The notes: a model not told the origin generated them from the sequence alone. Positions 47,684 through 57,506 are shown, counted from the first letter of the stretch. The stretch is DNA of 64,000 nt from Methanolobus sediminis (GCF_031312595.1 NZ_CP133592.1:1116001-1180000); one strand, 5' to 3'. Program-made: numbers and translations.

Positions 47684-48460
47684 TTAACTCCTGCTCATTC
47701 CTATTCTTATGCTATTACCATTAGCCAGATGAAGCAGGCGTGAAGCACTACCCTGATTCACAGCTATCTCAAAGAATCCATGACTTCCTATTAATGCAAC
47801 CAATTCCCATTTTGAAACTCCACTATAAGTGTTCAGAAAAGGCATTTGTCTGCCAGATACAGAGAGAAGGGTTCCTACTTCAATTTCATCCAGTATCTTC
47901 TCACCAGGGATATTGGTAATTATATTCCCGAAATCATCCACGTAAACAACAGTTGCTTCGATAAACTGCTTTTCTATTGTATAACCTGAAAAATCCATGC
48001 CCACATAATCATCTGTTTTGCGTGCAATTTCAAGGACATCCTTTCCATTTGATAAGTATGCGGCTGCGGGAGCGAAGATATCCCTGCCATGGAACGTTGA
48101 TGAGATACGCTCAGAAAGTCCATCCTCCATAATCTCATAGACCTCAATCGCTCCTAGCAGACGTGCAGAGGGAATCAAAAGACCATTATCAGGTCCTACA
48201 AACCACTGGTCACCTGCTTTGACAATTATTGCTTTACGGTCACTGCCTACTCCCGGATCAATTACGCCTATATGGATTGTCCCCGGTGGGAAATATTTGA
48301 CCACAGAATAGAGAGCAAAAGCACCTGCCCTGATGTCAGTGGGAGGAACTGAATGACTAATATCAACAATTGTAGCATCAGGATTTATGCTGAGTATGAC
48401 ACCTTTCATGGATGCGGGATAAAGAGAGCCAAAATCAGTAGTAAGAGTGATTACTGACAT
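47684..48460 (-). CDS. S-adenosyl-L-methionine hydrolase/hydroxide adenosyltransferase (DUF62)
   Basis: A 258-residue member of the SAM hydroxide adenosyltransferase family (DUF62), which splits SAM with water to adenosine and methionine and is related to fluorinase and chlorinase. Core motifs: VITLTTDFGSLYPASMKG, VVDISHSVPPTDIRAGAFAL-type loop, HIGVIDPGVGSDRKAI, GPDNGLL and VYVDDFGNIITNI. No insertion near residue 90-110 like the fluorinase loop is evident, so hydrolase is the better call. Alone in its transcription unit. Confidence 0.9.
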   Translation of the reverse strand: MSVITLTTDFGSLYPASMKGVILSINPDATIVDISHSVPPTDIRAGAFALYSVVKYFPPGTIHIGVIDPGVGSDRKAIIVKAGDQWFVGPDNGLLIPSARLLGAIEVYEIMEDGLSERISSTFHGRDIFAPAAAYLSNGKDVLEIARKTDDYVGMDFSGYTIEKQFIEATVVYVDDFGNIITNIPGEKILDEIEVGTLLSVSGRQMPFLNTYSGVSKWELVALIGSHGFFEIAVNQGSASRLLHLANGNSIRIGMSRS

Positions 48461-48550
48461 AAGGTTATTTTTGCCAGTTTTGATATAAATACATACTTAG
48501 ATTATACAGTGCAGATTCGCATAAGTATCCATGCATGAAGCAAGAATTAA

Positions 48551-48664
48551 TCATAAATATGCATTTTCAGGATGCTCTTCACATGAATAAACTGTAACCC
48601 TGCATTCCTCAGGATTTACATAAAGGTGCTTTCCATGAAAATCGGACAGATAGTGATTTTTCAA
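48551..48664 (-). other. Possible 37-codon reading frame between thiC and the DUF62 gene
   Basis: On the minus strand a TTG-started frame reads LKNHYLSDFHGKHLYVNPEE... and ends CEEHPENAYL. The amino acid mix looks protein-like, but there is no ribosome site and it begins in a pyrimidine-rich terminator-like tract. It may be a remnant or chance. Confidence 0.2.
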
Positions 48665-48725
48665 AAAACATTCAGAAAAGAAGAAAAAAGGTTTTGTGTA
48701 GATCTGAAAAAGAAAAAAGAAGAGA

Positions 48726-48747
48726 AATAATGCCCGATGGCATTATT
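48726..48747 (-). terminator. thiC terminator hairpin overlapping its stop codon
   Basis: On the minus strand AATAATGCC-ATCG-GGCATTATT is a perfect 9-bp stem that includes the thiC TAA stop, followed by TTTCTCTTCTTTTTTC. This is an intrinsic-type terminator. Confidence 0.75.
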
Positions 48748-50032
48748 TGCAAAGGTCGTAGTTCTGGTTTACGATCTTAAGAGCGCAGAAGTCACCGCAC
48801 ATTGTACATGCATCTTCGTCGCCTGGGGATCTGCTGTCACGGGTTGCTCTTGCAAGTTCTGGGTCGAGTGCAAGTTTGTACTGTGCTTCCCAGTCAAGTT
48901 TTGCGCGTGCTCTGCCCATTGCGAGGTCTACATCACGAGCTGTGTCTGGGTATTTGACCATGTCACCGACGTGTGCTGCGATCTTTGATGTCTTGACACC
49001 CTCAACTACATCTTCAAGGTTTGGAAGTGCAAGGTGTTCTGCTGGTGTTACGTAACAGAGGAAGTCACAGCCTGCTGCTGCAGATGCTGATGCACCGATT
49101 GCTGTTACGATGTGGTCACGGCCTGCACCAATGTCTGATACAAGTGGACCGAGCATGTAGAATGGTTTCCTGTTGCTCATTGCTTTCATGAGCTTGACAT
49201 TCATCTCTACCTGATCAAGTGGTACGTGACCTGGTCCTTCTACGATTACCTGAAGGTCGTATTTGTCGTGTGCTTTCTCTGCGCACTCGGAGTTGATTAT
49301 GAGCTCCTGAACCTGTGCCCGGTCGGTTGCGTCGTGGACTGCTCCTGCACGCATTCCGTTACCTGTTGAAAGGGTGACTTCGTGTTCCTTGAGGATTTCA
49401 CAGAGGTAGTCGAAGTCTGCGTAAAGTGGGTTTTCCTTCTCGTTGTGCAACATCCATGTGCTCATGAATGCACCACCACGGGAACAGAGACCACCGTATC
49501 TGCCGTGTGACTTCAACCTGTCAAGGACAATATTGTTGATACCTGTGTGGATAGCCATGAAGTTTGTACCGAGCTTTGCCTGTTCCTCGGTTGCATACCA
49601 AAGGTCGTCCTCTGTCATGTGGACAATGGAACCATCTCTCTTTGCTGCAGTGATGAATGCCTGGTAGAGTGGTACTGAACCTACTGGGAGGGATATTGCA
49701 TCACATACTGCTTTCCTGATTCCAAGGAAGTCTCCACCGGTTCCAAGCTCCATAAGTGTGTCTGCACCAGCAGCTTCAGCAGCCTGTGCTTTCTTTACTT
49801 CCATGTCAAGGTCAACAATGTCTGATGATGCACCAATGGATGCATTGACCTTTGTGGTTAAGCCTTCACCGATACCACAGATCTTGATGTCCCTGTATGG
49901 TGTCATTGGGATTACAATTCTTCCTGCTTCGATACCACGCCTTATGAATTCAGGATCCTTGCCTTCTTTCTCGGCGACGATCTTCATCTCTTCTGTGATC
50001 TTACCATTTTTTGCATCTGTAACTATTGTCAT
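48743..50032 (-). CDS. thiC: Phosphomethylpyrimidine synthase ThiC
   Basis: A 429-residue radical SAM enzyme that rearranges aminoimidazole ribotide into the thiamine pyrimidine. Family features: GSVPLYQAF, YGGLCSRGGAFMSTWML, VEGPGHVPLDQVEMN, and the C-terminal cluster CTMCGDFCALK (C-x2-C-x4-C) unique to ThiC. This is the shorter archaeal form without the N-terminal extension of bacterial ThiC. Single gene with a palindromic promoter region and a hairpin terminator. No TPP riboswitch was recognised. Confidence 0.96.
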   Translation of the reverse strand: MTIVTDAKNGKITEEMKIVAEKEGKDPEFIRRGIEAGRIVIPMTPYRDIKICGIGEGLTTKVNASIGASSDIVDLDMEVKKAQAAEAAGADTLMELGTGGDFLGIRKAVCDAISLPVGSVPLYQAFITAAKRDGSIVHMTEDDLWYATEEQAKLGTNFMAIHTGINNIVLDRLKSHGRYGGLCSRGGAFMSTWMLHNEKENPLYADFDYLCEILKEHEVTLSTGNGMRAGAVHDATDRAQVQELIINSECAEKAHDKYDLQVIVEGPGHVPLDQVEMNVKLMKAMSNRKPFYMLGPLVSDIGAGRDHIVTAIGASASAAAGCDFLCYVTPAEHLALPNLEDVVEGVKTSKIAAHVGDMVKYPDTARDVDLAMGRARAKLDWEAQYKLALDPELARATRDSRSPGDEDACTMCGDFCALKIVNQNYDLCK

Positions 50033-50040
50033 TGTTTATA

Positions 50041-50108
50041 CCTCAAGTTTTGATGTATCCTACAATAACCAAATCGTATATAATGTTTGTCAAAAAATAA
50101 ACTTGAGG
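50041..50108 (-). promoter_or_regulatory. thiC promoter flanked by a 10-bp inverted repeat
   Basis: CCTCAAGTTT at 50041-50050 and AAACTTGAGG at 50099-50108 are a perfect inverted repeat. The TATA-like ATTATATACGATT (minus strand, about 50071-50084) lies between them, and a third half-site, TCAAGTT, follows at about 50114. This looks like a two- or three-site operator. A ThiN-domain thiamine regulator (ThiR type), known from archaea, is a possible binder. Confidence 0.5.
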
Positions 50109-50339
50109 GAAAGTCAAGTTAACTTTATAGATGCTGATTTTTAGTTGAACATGAAAACATAAAAAAGAACATATTCCAACAAAATAAGAAGCAATCGACA
50201 TATCTAAAGTCAGTATAACAATATAGGAAGTAATCTTCTAAAAGACCAGATACAACTAAAATTGTTTTGCTTACAGGAAAAATGACGTAAAATTATGATA
50301 TTTGAAACTTCATAACCAGAATAAACGGGTCATCAAAAA
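50109..50339. other. AT-rich spacer between thiC and the glycosyltransferase gene
   Basis: Mostly A/T-rich sequence upstream of thiC and downstream of the glycosyltransferase. No gene or convincing RNA is visible. Confidence 0.5.
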
Positions 50340-51260
50340 TCAGTCATCATCCTTTTCACTTATCTTACGGAGCATGCGCATGTTTTCCCTGTGAAGGGCA
50401 ACCATAAGGTCGCTGAGCATTCCGAAAATAAACATCTGGAAACCTGCGACTACCAACAGAGTAGTGAGTATTGTCATTGGAATGCGCGTAATTCCATGTA
50501 ACCATTGATGAACGACATAAGTGCCAACTATCAGACCAGCTACAATGAGCATACCACCTATTATTCCAAAATAGAACATCGGATTGTGAAGCTTGGCCAT
50601 CTTGTAGATCGTGGAAACTATCCTGAAACCGTCCTTTAGCGGATTCAGCTTTGTAGCTCCCTGAGAACTCCTGGCAAGATATGTAGTCGGGACTTCAAGT
50701 ATCCTGAGATCTTTCTTCACACTATCTATTGTGATCTCAGATTCGACCTCAAATCCCATTTTCTTGAGCTCAAAGGACTTGATAGCCTTTTTGTTAAATG
50801 CCCTGTAACCTGTAAGAATGTCCTCAAGCCAGACCCCATAAGCCATACCAAACATTTTGTTTATTACCTTGTTACCGAAAAGGTTGAGTCTTGTGAAAGC
50901 TCCCTGTTCATAATCCACAAGTCTGTTGCCCATTACATGATCGGCCTTACCTTCCAGCACCGGACCTAGCACAGCATGAACATCCTTTGCAAGATTAGTC
51001 CCGTCACCGTCCGCCATGACAACATAGTCTTCTTCGATAAGCTCAAATGCCTGCTTGATAGCCTGACCTTTTCCTTTACCGGTCTGGACAACTACCCTGG
51101 CACCTTCTGCTTCGGCAATCTCGCGGGTTTTATCCTTGCTATTACCATCAATAACAAGAATATTGTCAAAGCCTTCAGAGCGAAAATCTCTGATGACCTG
51201 ACCTATGGTAGCCTCTTCATTCAGAGTAGGCAACAGAATACAAACATTTTCGTTTGACAT
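50340..51260 (-). CDS. Family 2 glycosyltransferase (dolichyl-phosphate sugar type)
   Basis: A 306-residue GT-A enzyme with two C-terminal membrane helices. The nucleotide-sugar core starts VCILLPTLNEEATIGQVI, has the metal motif MADGDGTN (DxD-like), and EDILTGYRAFNK, a typical dolichyl-phosphate sugar synthase or archaeal AglJ-like motif. It likely attaches a sugar to a dolichol carrier for surface-protein N-glycosylation, such as that of the S-layer. It follows TBP by 26 bases on the same strand. Donor sugar unknown. Confidence 0.85.
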   Translation of the reverse strand: MSNENVCILLPTLNEEATIGQVIRDFRSEGFDNILVIDGNSKDKTREIAEAEGARVVVQTGKGKGQAIKQAFELIEEDYVVMADGDGTNLAKDVHAVLGPVLEGKADHVMGNRLVDYEQGAFTRLNLFGNKVINKMFGMAYGVWLEDILTGYRAFNKKAIKSFELKKMGFEVESEITIDSVKKDLRILEVPTTYLARSSQGATKLNPLKDGFRIVSTIYKMAKLHNPMFYFGIIGGMLIVAGLIVGTYVVHQWLHGITRIPMTILTTLLVVAGFQMFIFGMLSDLMVALHRENMRMLRKISEKDDD

Positions 51261-51286
51261 CTTAATATAAATAGAAATGAAAGGTC

Positions 51287-51838
51287 TTAAAGCAGACCCA
51301 TGCTGTCAAGCTGCTGTCTTACGACTTCAACACCCTGTTCACAATTCTCAGGTGATTTACCGCCGGTGACTACAAGCTTTCCGGAACTGAAAATAAGTAC
51401 TACGACCTTAGGATCGTCAATGCGATAAACAAGACCAGGGAACTGCTCTGGCTCATACTCGATATTCTCAAGACCAAGACCTATTGCAATTGCATTAAGG
51501 TTCAGGACCGCCTGAAGGTCTGCTGATGCAACAATGTTCTGAACGGTGATCTCAGGATCCTCGATTGTCTTGATGCCGATGTCATTAAGCTTCTTGGCCA
51601 TATTACCTATGACAGTGTGAACATCAGCGACATTCTTTGCACCGGTACATACAACTTTACCGGAAGTGAATACAAGAAATGCGGCTTTTGGGTCAGAAAC
51701 ACGGTAGACAAGACCAGGGAACTTCTGTTTATTATACTCTGCACCCTCGAACTCAGCTTCTATTTTTGTAAGATCGAACTCCTCAGCAAGCTTGGTAGAT
51801 GCGACCACATTTTCAATTTTGATGTTGTAATCTGACAT
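51287..51838 (-). CDS. tbp: TATA-box binding protein (TBP)
   Basis: A 183-residue general transcription factor with the two-fold saddle repeat: [19 protein letters not shown]...[16 protein letters not shown] (repeat 1) and [16 protein letters not shown]...[15 protein letters not shown] (repeat 2). Phenylalanines that kink DNA are in place. It recognises the TATA boxes seen throughout this window. Its own promoter has ACTTTATATACTG about 45 bases upstream. Operon with a glycosyltransferase. Confidence 0.97.
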   Translation of the reverse strand: MSDYNIKIENVVASTKLAEEFDLTKIEAEFEGAEYNKQKFPGLVYRVSDPKAAFLVFTSGKVVCTGAKNVADVHTVIGNMAKKLNDIGIKTIEDPEITVQNIVASADLQAVLNLNAIAIGLGLENIEYEPEQFPGLVYRIDDPKVVVLIFSSGKLVVTGGKSPENCEQGVEVVRQQLDSMGLL

Positions 51839-51986
51839 AGTATAATCCTCATATTTAAAGCGGGCTAATATTCAACAATTCAGTATATAAAGTTATACCC
51901 TCTCATTTATATATGTTTTTAAGAAAATGATAAAATGGGAAATGTTTTAAGATTTATTAGCAGGAAATTTACACTTTTGTCCTGCA

Positions 51987-53093
51987 TCATTCATCTTCGA
52001 GTTTTTTAAGACCATCAATCACTGCATCATATTTGCTGCATATACGTTCTATAAGGTCGCCTTCCATGCCTCTGTGCGTGGGTATCAAAATGTCAGCACC
52101 CTCTGAAACTTCAACACCCTCACTTGATTGTCCATAGTCAGGAGCGATTACAATTCCAGTCGATGAAACACCAAGGCGCAAATCACTGACGATGCGCGCA
52201 ACCATCTCTGTGGCAGGCCGGACTTTCTTGCTGATTACAAGGGCCCTAGAAACATAACGTTCTTTGAGTTCATTTATAGATTCAATACTTGAACTTGCGG
52301 TATCTTCATCCCAGACATTCTCAAGCAGCTTAATGGAATCTATAAGATCATCAAATGTAGTTGAGCTGACCTCGATTATCTCTCCGTCATAGTACTTACT
52401 GACCCTCTCAAGATAGCCTTTTGAAATAACAAGCTTGTAAACGTCCTCAAGCTCGTCCAGTTCTTCTTCAGTCGGGTCATAAGCATTGATAACTTTGTAT
52501 TCCTTTATGCCACAAAGCTGCATCAGGGACTCATACATTGGAGTGACCCCGATGAACCTTCTTCCAAGCCATTTATTAAGACCACTCTGTCCGCTCTGGA
52601 CGCGGGATAGTTCAATGATCTTCTTTTTTACAAGTTCAGGGTCGTTGGACTCCAGACCAAAATAATCGGCAAACAAAGAAGTAGTCTGCAGAATCTTAGT
52701 CCTGCCGTGAGGAAGTGCTTCGACAAATCCGCGTTCTTTCAATTCCCTGATATGATCGTAAGCAGAGTTACCCCTCATATCAACAAGGTCAGACTGGACA
52801 AGTGGCTGGTGATATGCAATCATGGAAAGTGTGCGAAGCATCGGTGCACTCAGTTCCTTTGGAGCCAGAGGTCTTACATCATCAGTATATTTGGGCTTGA
52901 CCTGCATAACGTAACGTTCGCCAAGGTCCAGAACCTCAAGGCCGGTTTCACGCTCCGAATATTCCTTCACAAGCTCAAGAGCAACAGGAATAGCCTTTGT
53001 TTTGTTTTTGCCGATCAGCCTGCCCAGAGTTGTAGCGTCAAGTGCGCCTCCGGCAGCAAAAAGAGCTGCTTCGATAACTTCCTTATCACTCAT
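51987..53093 (-). CDS. scpB: Chromosome segregation protein ScpB with a long C-terminal extension
   Basis: A 368-residue protein. Residues 1 to about 190 match ScpB, the winged-helix kleisin-associated partner of ScpA-SMC: IEAALFAAGGALDATTLGRLIG, ELSAPMLRTLSMIAYHQPLVQSDLVDMRG, HIRELKERGFVEALPHGRTKILQTT. The rest (about 190-368), including DPTEEELDELEDVY and GVSSTGIVIAPDYGQSS, is an extra domain I do not recognise; usual ScpB is about 170-230 residues. Last gene of the smc-scpA-scpB operon, 15 bases after scpA. The long tail may be an SMC-complex adaptor. Confidence 0.9.
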   Translation of the reverse strand: MSDKEVIEAALFAAGGALDATTLGRLIGKNKTKAIPVALELVKEYSERETGLEVLDLGERYVMQVKPKYTDDVRPLAPKELSAPMLRTLSMIAYHQPLVQSDLVDMRGNSAYDHIRELKERGFVEALPHGRTKILQTTSLFADYFGLESNDPELVKKKIIELSRVQSGQSGLNKWLGRRFIGVTPMYESLMQLCGIKEYKVINAYDPTEEELDELEDVYKLVISKGYLERVSKYYDGEIIEVSSTTFDDLIDSIKLLENVWDEDTASSSIESINELKERYVSRALVISKKVRPATEMVARIVSDLRLGVSSTGIVIAPDYGQSSEGVEVSEGADILIPTHRGMEGDLIERICSKYDAVIDGLKKLEDE

Positions 53094-53108
53094 AACTGTG
53101 AATACACC

Positions 53109-53960
53109 TCACGCAGCCTCAGTTACATTTACAATATCGCAAGCCTCATTGCATGGATACACATACAATTCACCGAAAAGTTCCTTCTGGGCAAGCCAGA
53201 CTTTCTTTTCGGTTGCAAGGAACAATAATGAAACATAGGTCATGATATTCTCAGACCTGTCATCGGTCATAAGATCAGAAAGGATGACAAATTCGCAGTC
53301 TTCAAAGGATTTCTCCAGCATTGCACCCATGTCCCTTACACGCCCAAGAATGTCCTCTTCATGTGCAATTCCAAGGACTTCATCTGTGGTTACAACTGCC
53401 CTTTCTTCAATCCTGCGGTGGACACTGCGGTCTTTCCTGCGGGTTTCCACCTTCTCAGCCTTGCGCAGTTCAACGATAAGCTCCTGAAGTGTGACCGGAC
53501 GGGTCGCCCTGCGCCTGATTGGTAATTTTGGAACAGGATATTCATCCACTTCATAGAAATCCAGCTCAGCATCAAACATGTCAAAGCAGTCATCTTCCTC
53601 TTCTTCCTGAACGATTCCCGTTGATTTCATTCGCAGGAGTATCGCTGCATAAAGGAGAGTTCTGCCTGAAATACGTAGATCAAGCATCTGCATGACCTCG
53701 ATGCGCTCAAGGAACATGTCGGTGACATTTACAATATCAATTTCCCAGGGATTGATAGCGCCATCCTTTGCAAGGTTCATAAGAATCTCAACAGGTTCGC
53801 TGAGGACATCTTCCGGAAATTCCAGAAGGGCTTCATCAACACCCAGACCCCTCAAAGTCTCAACGAACTCAGGGTCAATGGTGCATGGTAACGAAACATC
53901 AGCTATCTGGGCAATGTCGACTGCCTGAACCATTTCCATATCTTCTGCTATTTCGTTCAA
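53109..53960 (-). CDS. scpA: Chromosome segregation kleisin ScpA
   Basis: A 283-residue kleisin that bridges the SMC head and neck. The N-terminal helical domain starts around LEFPEDVLSEPVEILMNLAKDGAINPWEIDIVNVTDMFLERIE, and the C-terminal winged helix (from about SLLFLATEKKVWLAQKELFGELYVYP) is present. An N-terminal extension of roughly 30 residues precedes the core. The start overlaps the smc stop by four bases (ATGA), so the stoichiometry is translationally linked. Confidence 0.93.
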   Translation of the reverse strand: MNEIAEDMEMVQAVDIAQIADVSLPCTIDPEFVETLRGLGVDEALLEFPEDVLSEPVEILMNLAKDGAINPWEIDIVNVTDMFLERIEVMQMLDLRISGRTLLYAAILLRMKSTGIVQEEEEDDCFDMFDAELDFYEVDEYPVPKLPIRRRATRPVTLQELIVELRKAEKVETRRKDRSVHRRIEERAVVTTDEVLGIAHEEDILGRVRDMGAMLEKSFEDCEFVILSDLMTDDRSENIMTYVSLLFLATEKKVWLAQKELFGELYVYPCNEACDIVNVTEAA

Positions 53961-56900
53961 CGTAATTTCACTCCCGTAATACTTGTAATGTTATTTTCCT
54001 GCATTGCAACACCTATCGTGCGCTCTGCAGCTTCGATCATTGGTTTTCTCAGGGACACAACAATGAACTGTGCATTCTTAACTGCCTTTTTCACACGCTG
54101 GGCAACCCTTCCGGCATTTGCTCCGTCAAGGAACATGTCAATCTCATCGAATGCATAGAAAGGCGCCGGCCTGTACTGCTGAATAGCGAAAACAAATGAA
54201 AGCGCAGTCAGACTCTTCTCTCCTCCTGACATCGCTTCAAGACGCTGCAGTGTCTTTTCCTTTGGCTGTGCCTTCAGTGTAAGACCACCTGCAAATGGGT
54301 CTTCATAATTATCAAGAACAAGCTCACCTATTCCATCGGAAAGCTCGTGGAATATTTCCTTAAATGGCTCATTGATACCATTGTAAGTTTCCATGAAAGT
54401 GTCTTTTTTGAGCTGCTCGTACTGTTTTATACGCTCAAGAATCTGCTCCCTTTCAGATGAGAGAGTATCACGCCTGCTTACAAGCTCGTCAAGTCTTGCT
54501 TCAACTTCATCATATTCATCAATTGCACGCATGTTCACAGGTTCAAGGCGCTCCATTGCCCTTTCAATAGAAGCTATCCTTGTGCGCACAGTCTCATAAT
54601 TAGGAACTTCTTCTGTTTCCTCTATACCACGCCTCTGAATCTCTTCGGCAAGATCATTTACCTGCTCATCGAGGGCTTCCTTTGTTGCATTAAGAGCCAT
54701 CATCTGCCTGTTGCCCTCATCGAACCTGCCCTTGAACTTGTCGAATTCCTTCTTCAATGCAACATGCTCATCATGCATGCGGGCACGTTCCTGCTGCAAC
54801 TCCTTGAGCTCATCAGCAAGTTCCATTTCACGCTGCTGTTTCTCCTTGAGAGATTCCTCAAGTTCAGCGATCTTATTCTTTAGCTCAGAGACACGCTGCT
54901 TATGAGTGCTCTTCTTCTCATCCATGGACTTGATGAGTTCCCTGTTCTCTTCGATCTTATTAGATGCATAATTGCGGTCAAGGTTCAGTGCATTAAGAGT
55001 GGATTCAATATCCCTTACACGACCATCCAGACGCCTGATCTCCTCATCAAGCTGCTCAGCCTGCCTGTTGAGTTCAGGAACCTCTGAACCTTCAAGTTTT
55101 TCTTCCAGGACCTCAATGTCCTTTTCAAGCGAAACCACAAGTTCTTCCTGCTCCTGCTTCTTTGTGAGTGTGGCATCCATCTCAACTCTTAGCTGCTTGC
55201 GGGCTTCCTCGATCTCTGCAAGTTCGTGGCTCTTAGCCTCAATGAGCTGTTCAAGACGCTCGCCCCTACCTTCGATCTCCTCAAGCTGCATCTGCTTCTT
55301 GGAGATTTCCTTATCGTGCTCGTGAATCTCACGATTGATCTGAGCAATGTGCCCTTCAACCTGATCCAGTTTCTTGATTGCGTTGCTGCGTTTGGAATCA
55401 AGTTCGGTGATCTGTTCAGCTATTCTCACAAGTTTATCCTTTTCAGATGCGGCAAAGGAAAGACCGGACTGCTGCTGCTGGGAACCTCCAACCATTGCAC
55501 CGCTCTTCTCAATGACTTCACCTTCAAGAGTAACCATTCGCAGGCCACCCATTAAGCGACGTGCATTCGTCAAGGTATCAACAATAAGTGTATCCCTGAA
55601 AACATACCAGAAAGCAGCTTCAAATTTGTTATCAAAATCAATAAGGTCAATTGCATAGCCAATCACACCTTCCCTATCAGAAAGGTCCTTGTACGGCCTG
55701 CGGGATTCCATTTTATTCAGTGGAAGGAAAGTTGCCCTACCACCACGCCTCTGCTTCAGGAAAGAGATCGCTCTTGCAGCGTCCTCATCATTCTCAACCA
55801 CTACAGCCTGCATACGTCCACCGGCTGCAATTCCCAGCGCATTGGAATACTTCTGGTCAACACTGCCAAGCTCTGCAATCGTCCCGTAAATACCTGGAAG
55901 ACCATGGTGTTTTTTCTCATTCATCACCATGTCAACTGCTTTGGAATACTTACTGTGGTCCTCTGCTGCCCTGACACGAACCTCGATCCTTGCATAATCA
56001 TTCTCATGTTTTCGAAGCTCGTCCTCAAATTCCTTTACAATAACTTTTAACTGGGAACGTGAGAACTCAAGATCATCCATGTCCTTGGTCAGGGCATCGA
56101 TCTTCTCATTGAGTTTATCAATATCATATTCTACGGATTTTGTGTCGCTACCTGAAGATTCTGCTTTTGACTTCGCATCTGCGATCTCGCTCTCAATGTC
56201 CCTTGCCTCAACAGACTTTCTCCTCTGGGCATCAAGCAGGCGGTCTTCCTGGCGCATGAGTTCATTTTTCTCATTCTTCACAGCTTCGAGCCGGGATTTC
56301 AGTTTACTCAATTCATCGCGGGTCTGGGCAAATTTAGCATCAACATCAGCAATCTTACTTTGCAGAAGCATGCGTTCAGTTTTGCGCTCGGACATCTCAG
56401 CAAGGATACTTTCCTTACGCATTGTTTCTTCTGAAATCTTAGAATCCAGTTCCTCAAGCTTGCCTTTGATCTCATCGATCTCTACAAAAGCTTTCCTTCT
56501 TCTGGATTCTACATCCTCCATCTCCTTTTCAGAGATCTCGATGGTGTCCATACACCTTGAAACTTCACCGCGGATGCCCTCTATATCCTTCTTGATCTGG
56601 ATCTGCTCATCCTCACCCATTCTCTGGATGTTCAGGGTCATTTCCTCAAGTTCCTGCTCGAGCTTATCCACAGCAACTCTCTTGGCCTCGAGGTCAACTT
56701 CAAGTTTGGCAAGGACTTCTTCTTTTGCAAGAATATCGTCAGCAACATTTGTGAGTTCAACCTTGGCATCCTTCAGCTTTGCCAGCAAAACGAAGCCTTC
56801 AAACTTCATTTTCTCTTCTTTGAGAGACTGGTATTTGAGAGCCTGGTCACGTTCTGTCTTTAGCTTTTCAAGCTGCTGACCAACCTCTTCAATGATAATG

Positions 56901-57481
56901 TCGACTCTTTCAACTCTCTCACGCACGATCTCAAGTTCGCTGAGTGCCCTGTCTCTCTTGCTGTCAAATTCAGCAACACCGGCAATCTCGTCTATAATCT
57001 TACGTCTCTCACCGGCTGTCATGTTGATGATACGGGTGACATCTCCCTGCATCACAACGTTGTATCCTTCAGGAGTTACACGGGCCTTTGCAAGATAATT
57101 GTGAACATCAGTAAGGCTTACAGCCTTACCGTTGAAATAGAAATAACTGTAATAACCGGAATCAGTTTCCCTAATCTTCCTTGTGATCGAGATCTCATCA
57201 GCATCAAAAGGCATTTCACGATCAACATTGTCAAAACGAATGGTAACCTGGGCAAAATCAGGTTTTTTAGAGCCTTCTCCATTGTATATGAGATCGGTGA
57301 GCTTTTCGGCTCTCAGGGTTCTGGAACTTGAAAGACCCAGCACAAAGAGAATACCGTCTATTATGTTAGACTTACCACTACCATTAGGGCCGGAAATAGT
57401 GGTGAAACCATCAAAAAAAGGTATTTTTACCTTTTTCCCGAAGGATTTGAAGTTTATAAACTCAAGTTCCTTGATATGCAC
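53957..57481 (-). CDS. smc: Structural maintenance of chromosomes protein SMC
   Basis: A 1174-residue SMC ATPase that forms the ring condensing the chromosome. Walker A GPNGSGKSNIIDG (residues about 32-44), two long coiled coils, the hinge around residues 515-660 (PGIYGTIAELGSVDQKYSNALGIAAGG), and C-terminal signature AMSGGEKSLTALSF with Walker B FYAFDEIDMFLD. The start is GTG (57481), supported by AGAGGA seven bases upstream. Operon: unknown coiled-coil gene, smc, scpA, scpB. Confidence 0.97.
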   Translation of the reverse strand: MHIKELEFINFKSFGKKVKIPFFDGFTTISGPNGSGKSNIIDGILFVLGLSSSRTLRAEKLTDLIYNGEGSKKPDFAQVTIRFDNVDREMPFDADEISITRKIRETDSGYYSYFYFNGKAVSLTDVHNYLAKARVTPEGYNVVMQGDVTRIINMTAGERRKIIDEIAGVAEFDSKRDRALSELEIVRERVERVDIIIEEVGQQLEKLKTERDQALKYQSLKEEKMKFEGFVLLAKLKDAKVELTNVADDILAKEEVLAKLEVDLEAKRVAVDKLEQELEEMTLNIQRMGEDEQIQIKKDIEGIRGEVSRCMDTIEISEKEMEDVESRRRKAFVEIDEIKGKLEELDSKISEETMRKESILAEMSERKTERMLLQSKIADVDAKFAQTRDELSKLKSRLEAVKNEKNELMRQEDRLLDAQRRKSVEARDIESEIADAKSKAESSGSDTKSVEYDIDKLNEKIDALTKDMDDLEFSRSQLKVIVKEFEDELRKHENDYARIEVRVRAAEDHSKYSKAVDMVMNEKKHHGLPGIYGTIAELGSVDQKYSNALGIAAGGRMQAVVVENDEDAARAISFLKQRRGGRATFLPLNKMESRRPYKDLSDREGVIGYAIDLIDFDNKFEAAFWYVFRDTLIVDTLTNARRLMGGLRMVTLEGEVIEKSGAMVGGSQQQQSGLSFAASEKDKLVRIAEQITELDSKRSNAIKKLDQVEGHIAQINREIHEHDKEISKKQMQLEEIEGRGERLEQLIEAKSHELAEIEEARKQLRVEMDATLTKKQEQEELVVSLEKDIEVLEEKLEGSEVPELNRQAEQLDEEIRRLDGRVRDIESTLNALNLDRNYASNKIEENRELIKSMDEKKSTHKQRVSELKNKIAELEESLKEKQQREMELADELKELQQERARMHDEHVALKKEFDKFKGRFDEGNRQMMALNATKEALDEQVNDLAEEIQRRGIEETEEVPNYETVRTRIASIERAMERLEPVNMRAIDEYDEVEARLDELVSRRDTLSSEREQILERIKQYEQLKKDTFMETYNGINEPFKEIFHELSDGIGELVLDNYEDPFAGGLTLKAQPKEKTLQRLEAMSGGEKSLTALSFVFAIQQYRPAPFYAFDEIDMFLDGANAGRVAQRVKKAVKNAQFIVVSLRKPMIEAAERTIGVAMQENNITSITGVKLR

Positions 57482-57506
57482 GTGATTCCTCTGTTTTTAT
57501 GAAAGG

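Noticed and set aside
50033-50150. TPP riboswitch before thiC
   Set aside because: The characteristic thi-box elements are missing; the leader is short and palindromic instead.
54393-57098. Ser-rich frames on the plus strand across smc
   Set aside because: They are shadows of coiled-coil codons on the minus strand.
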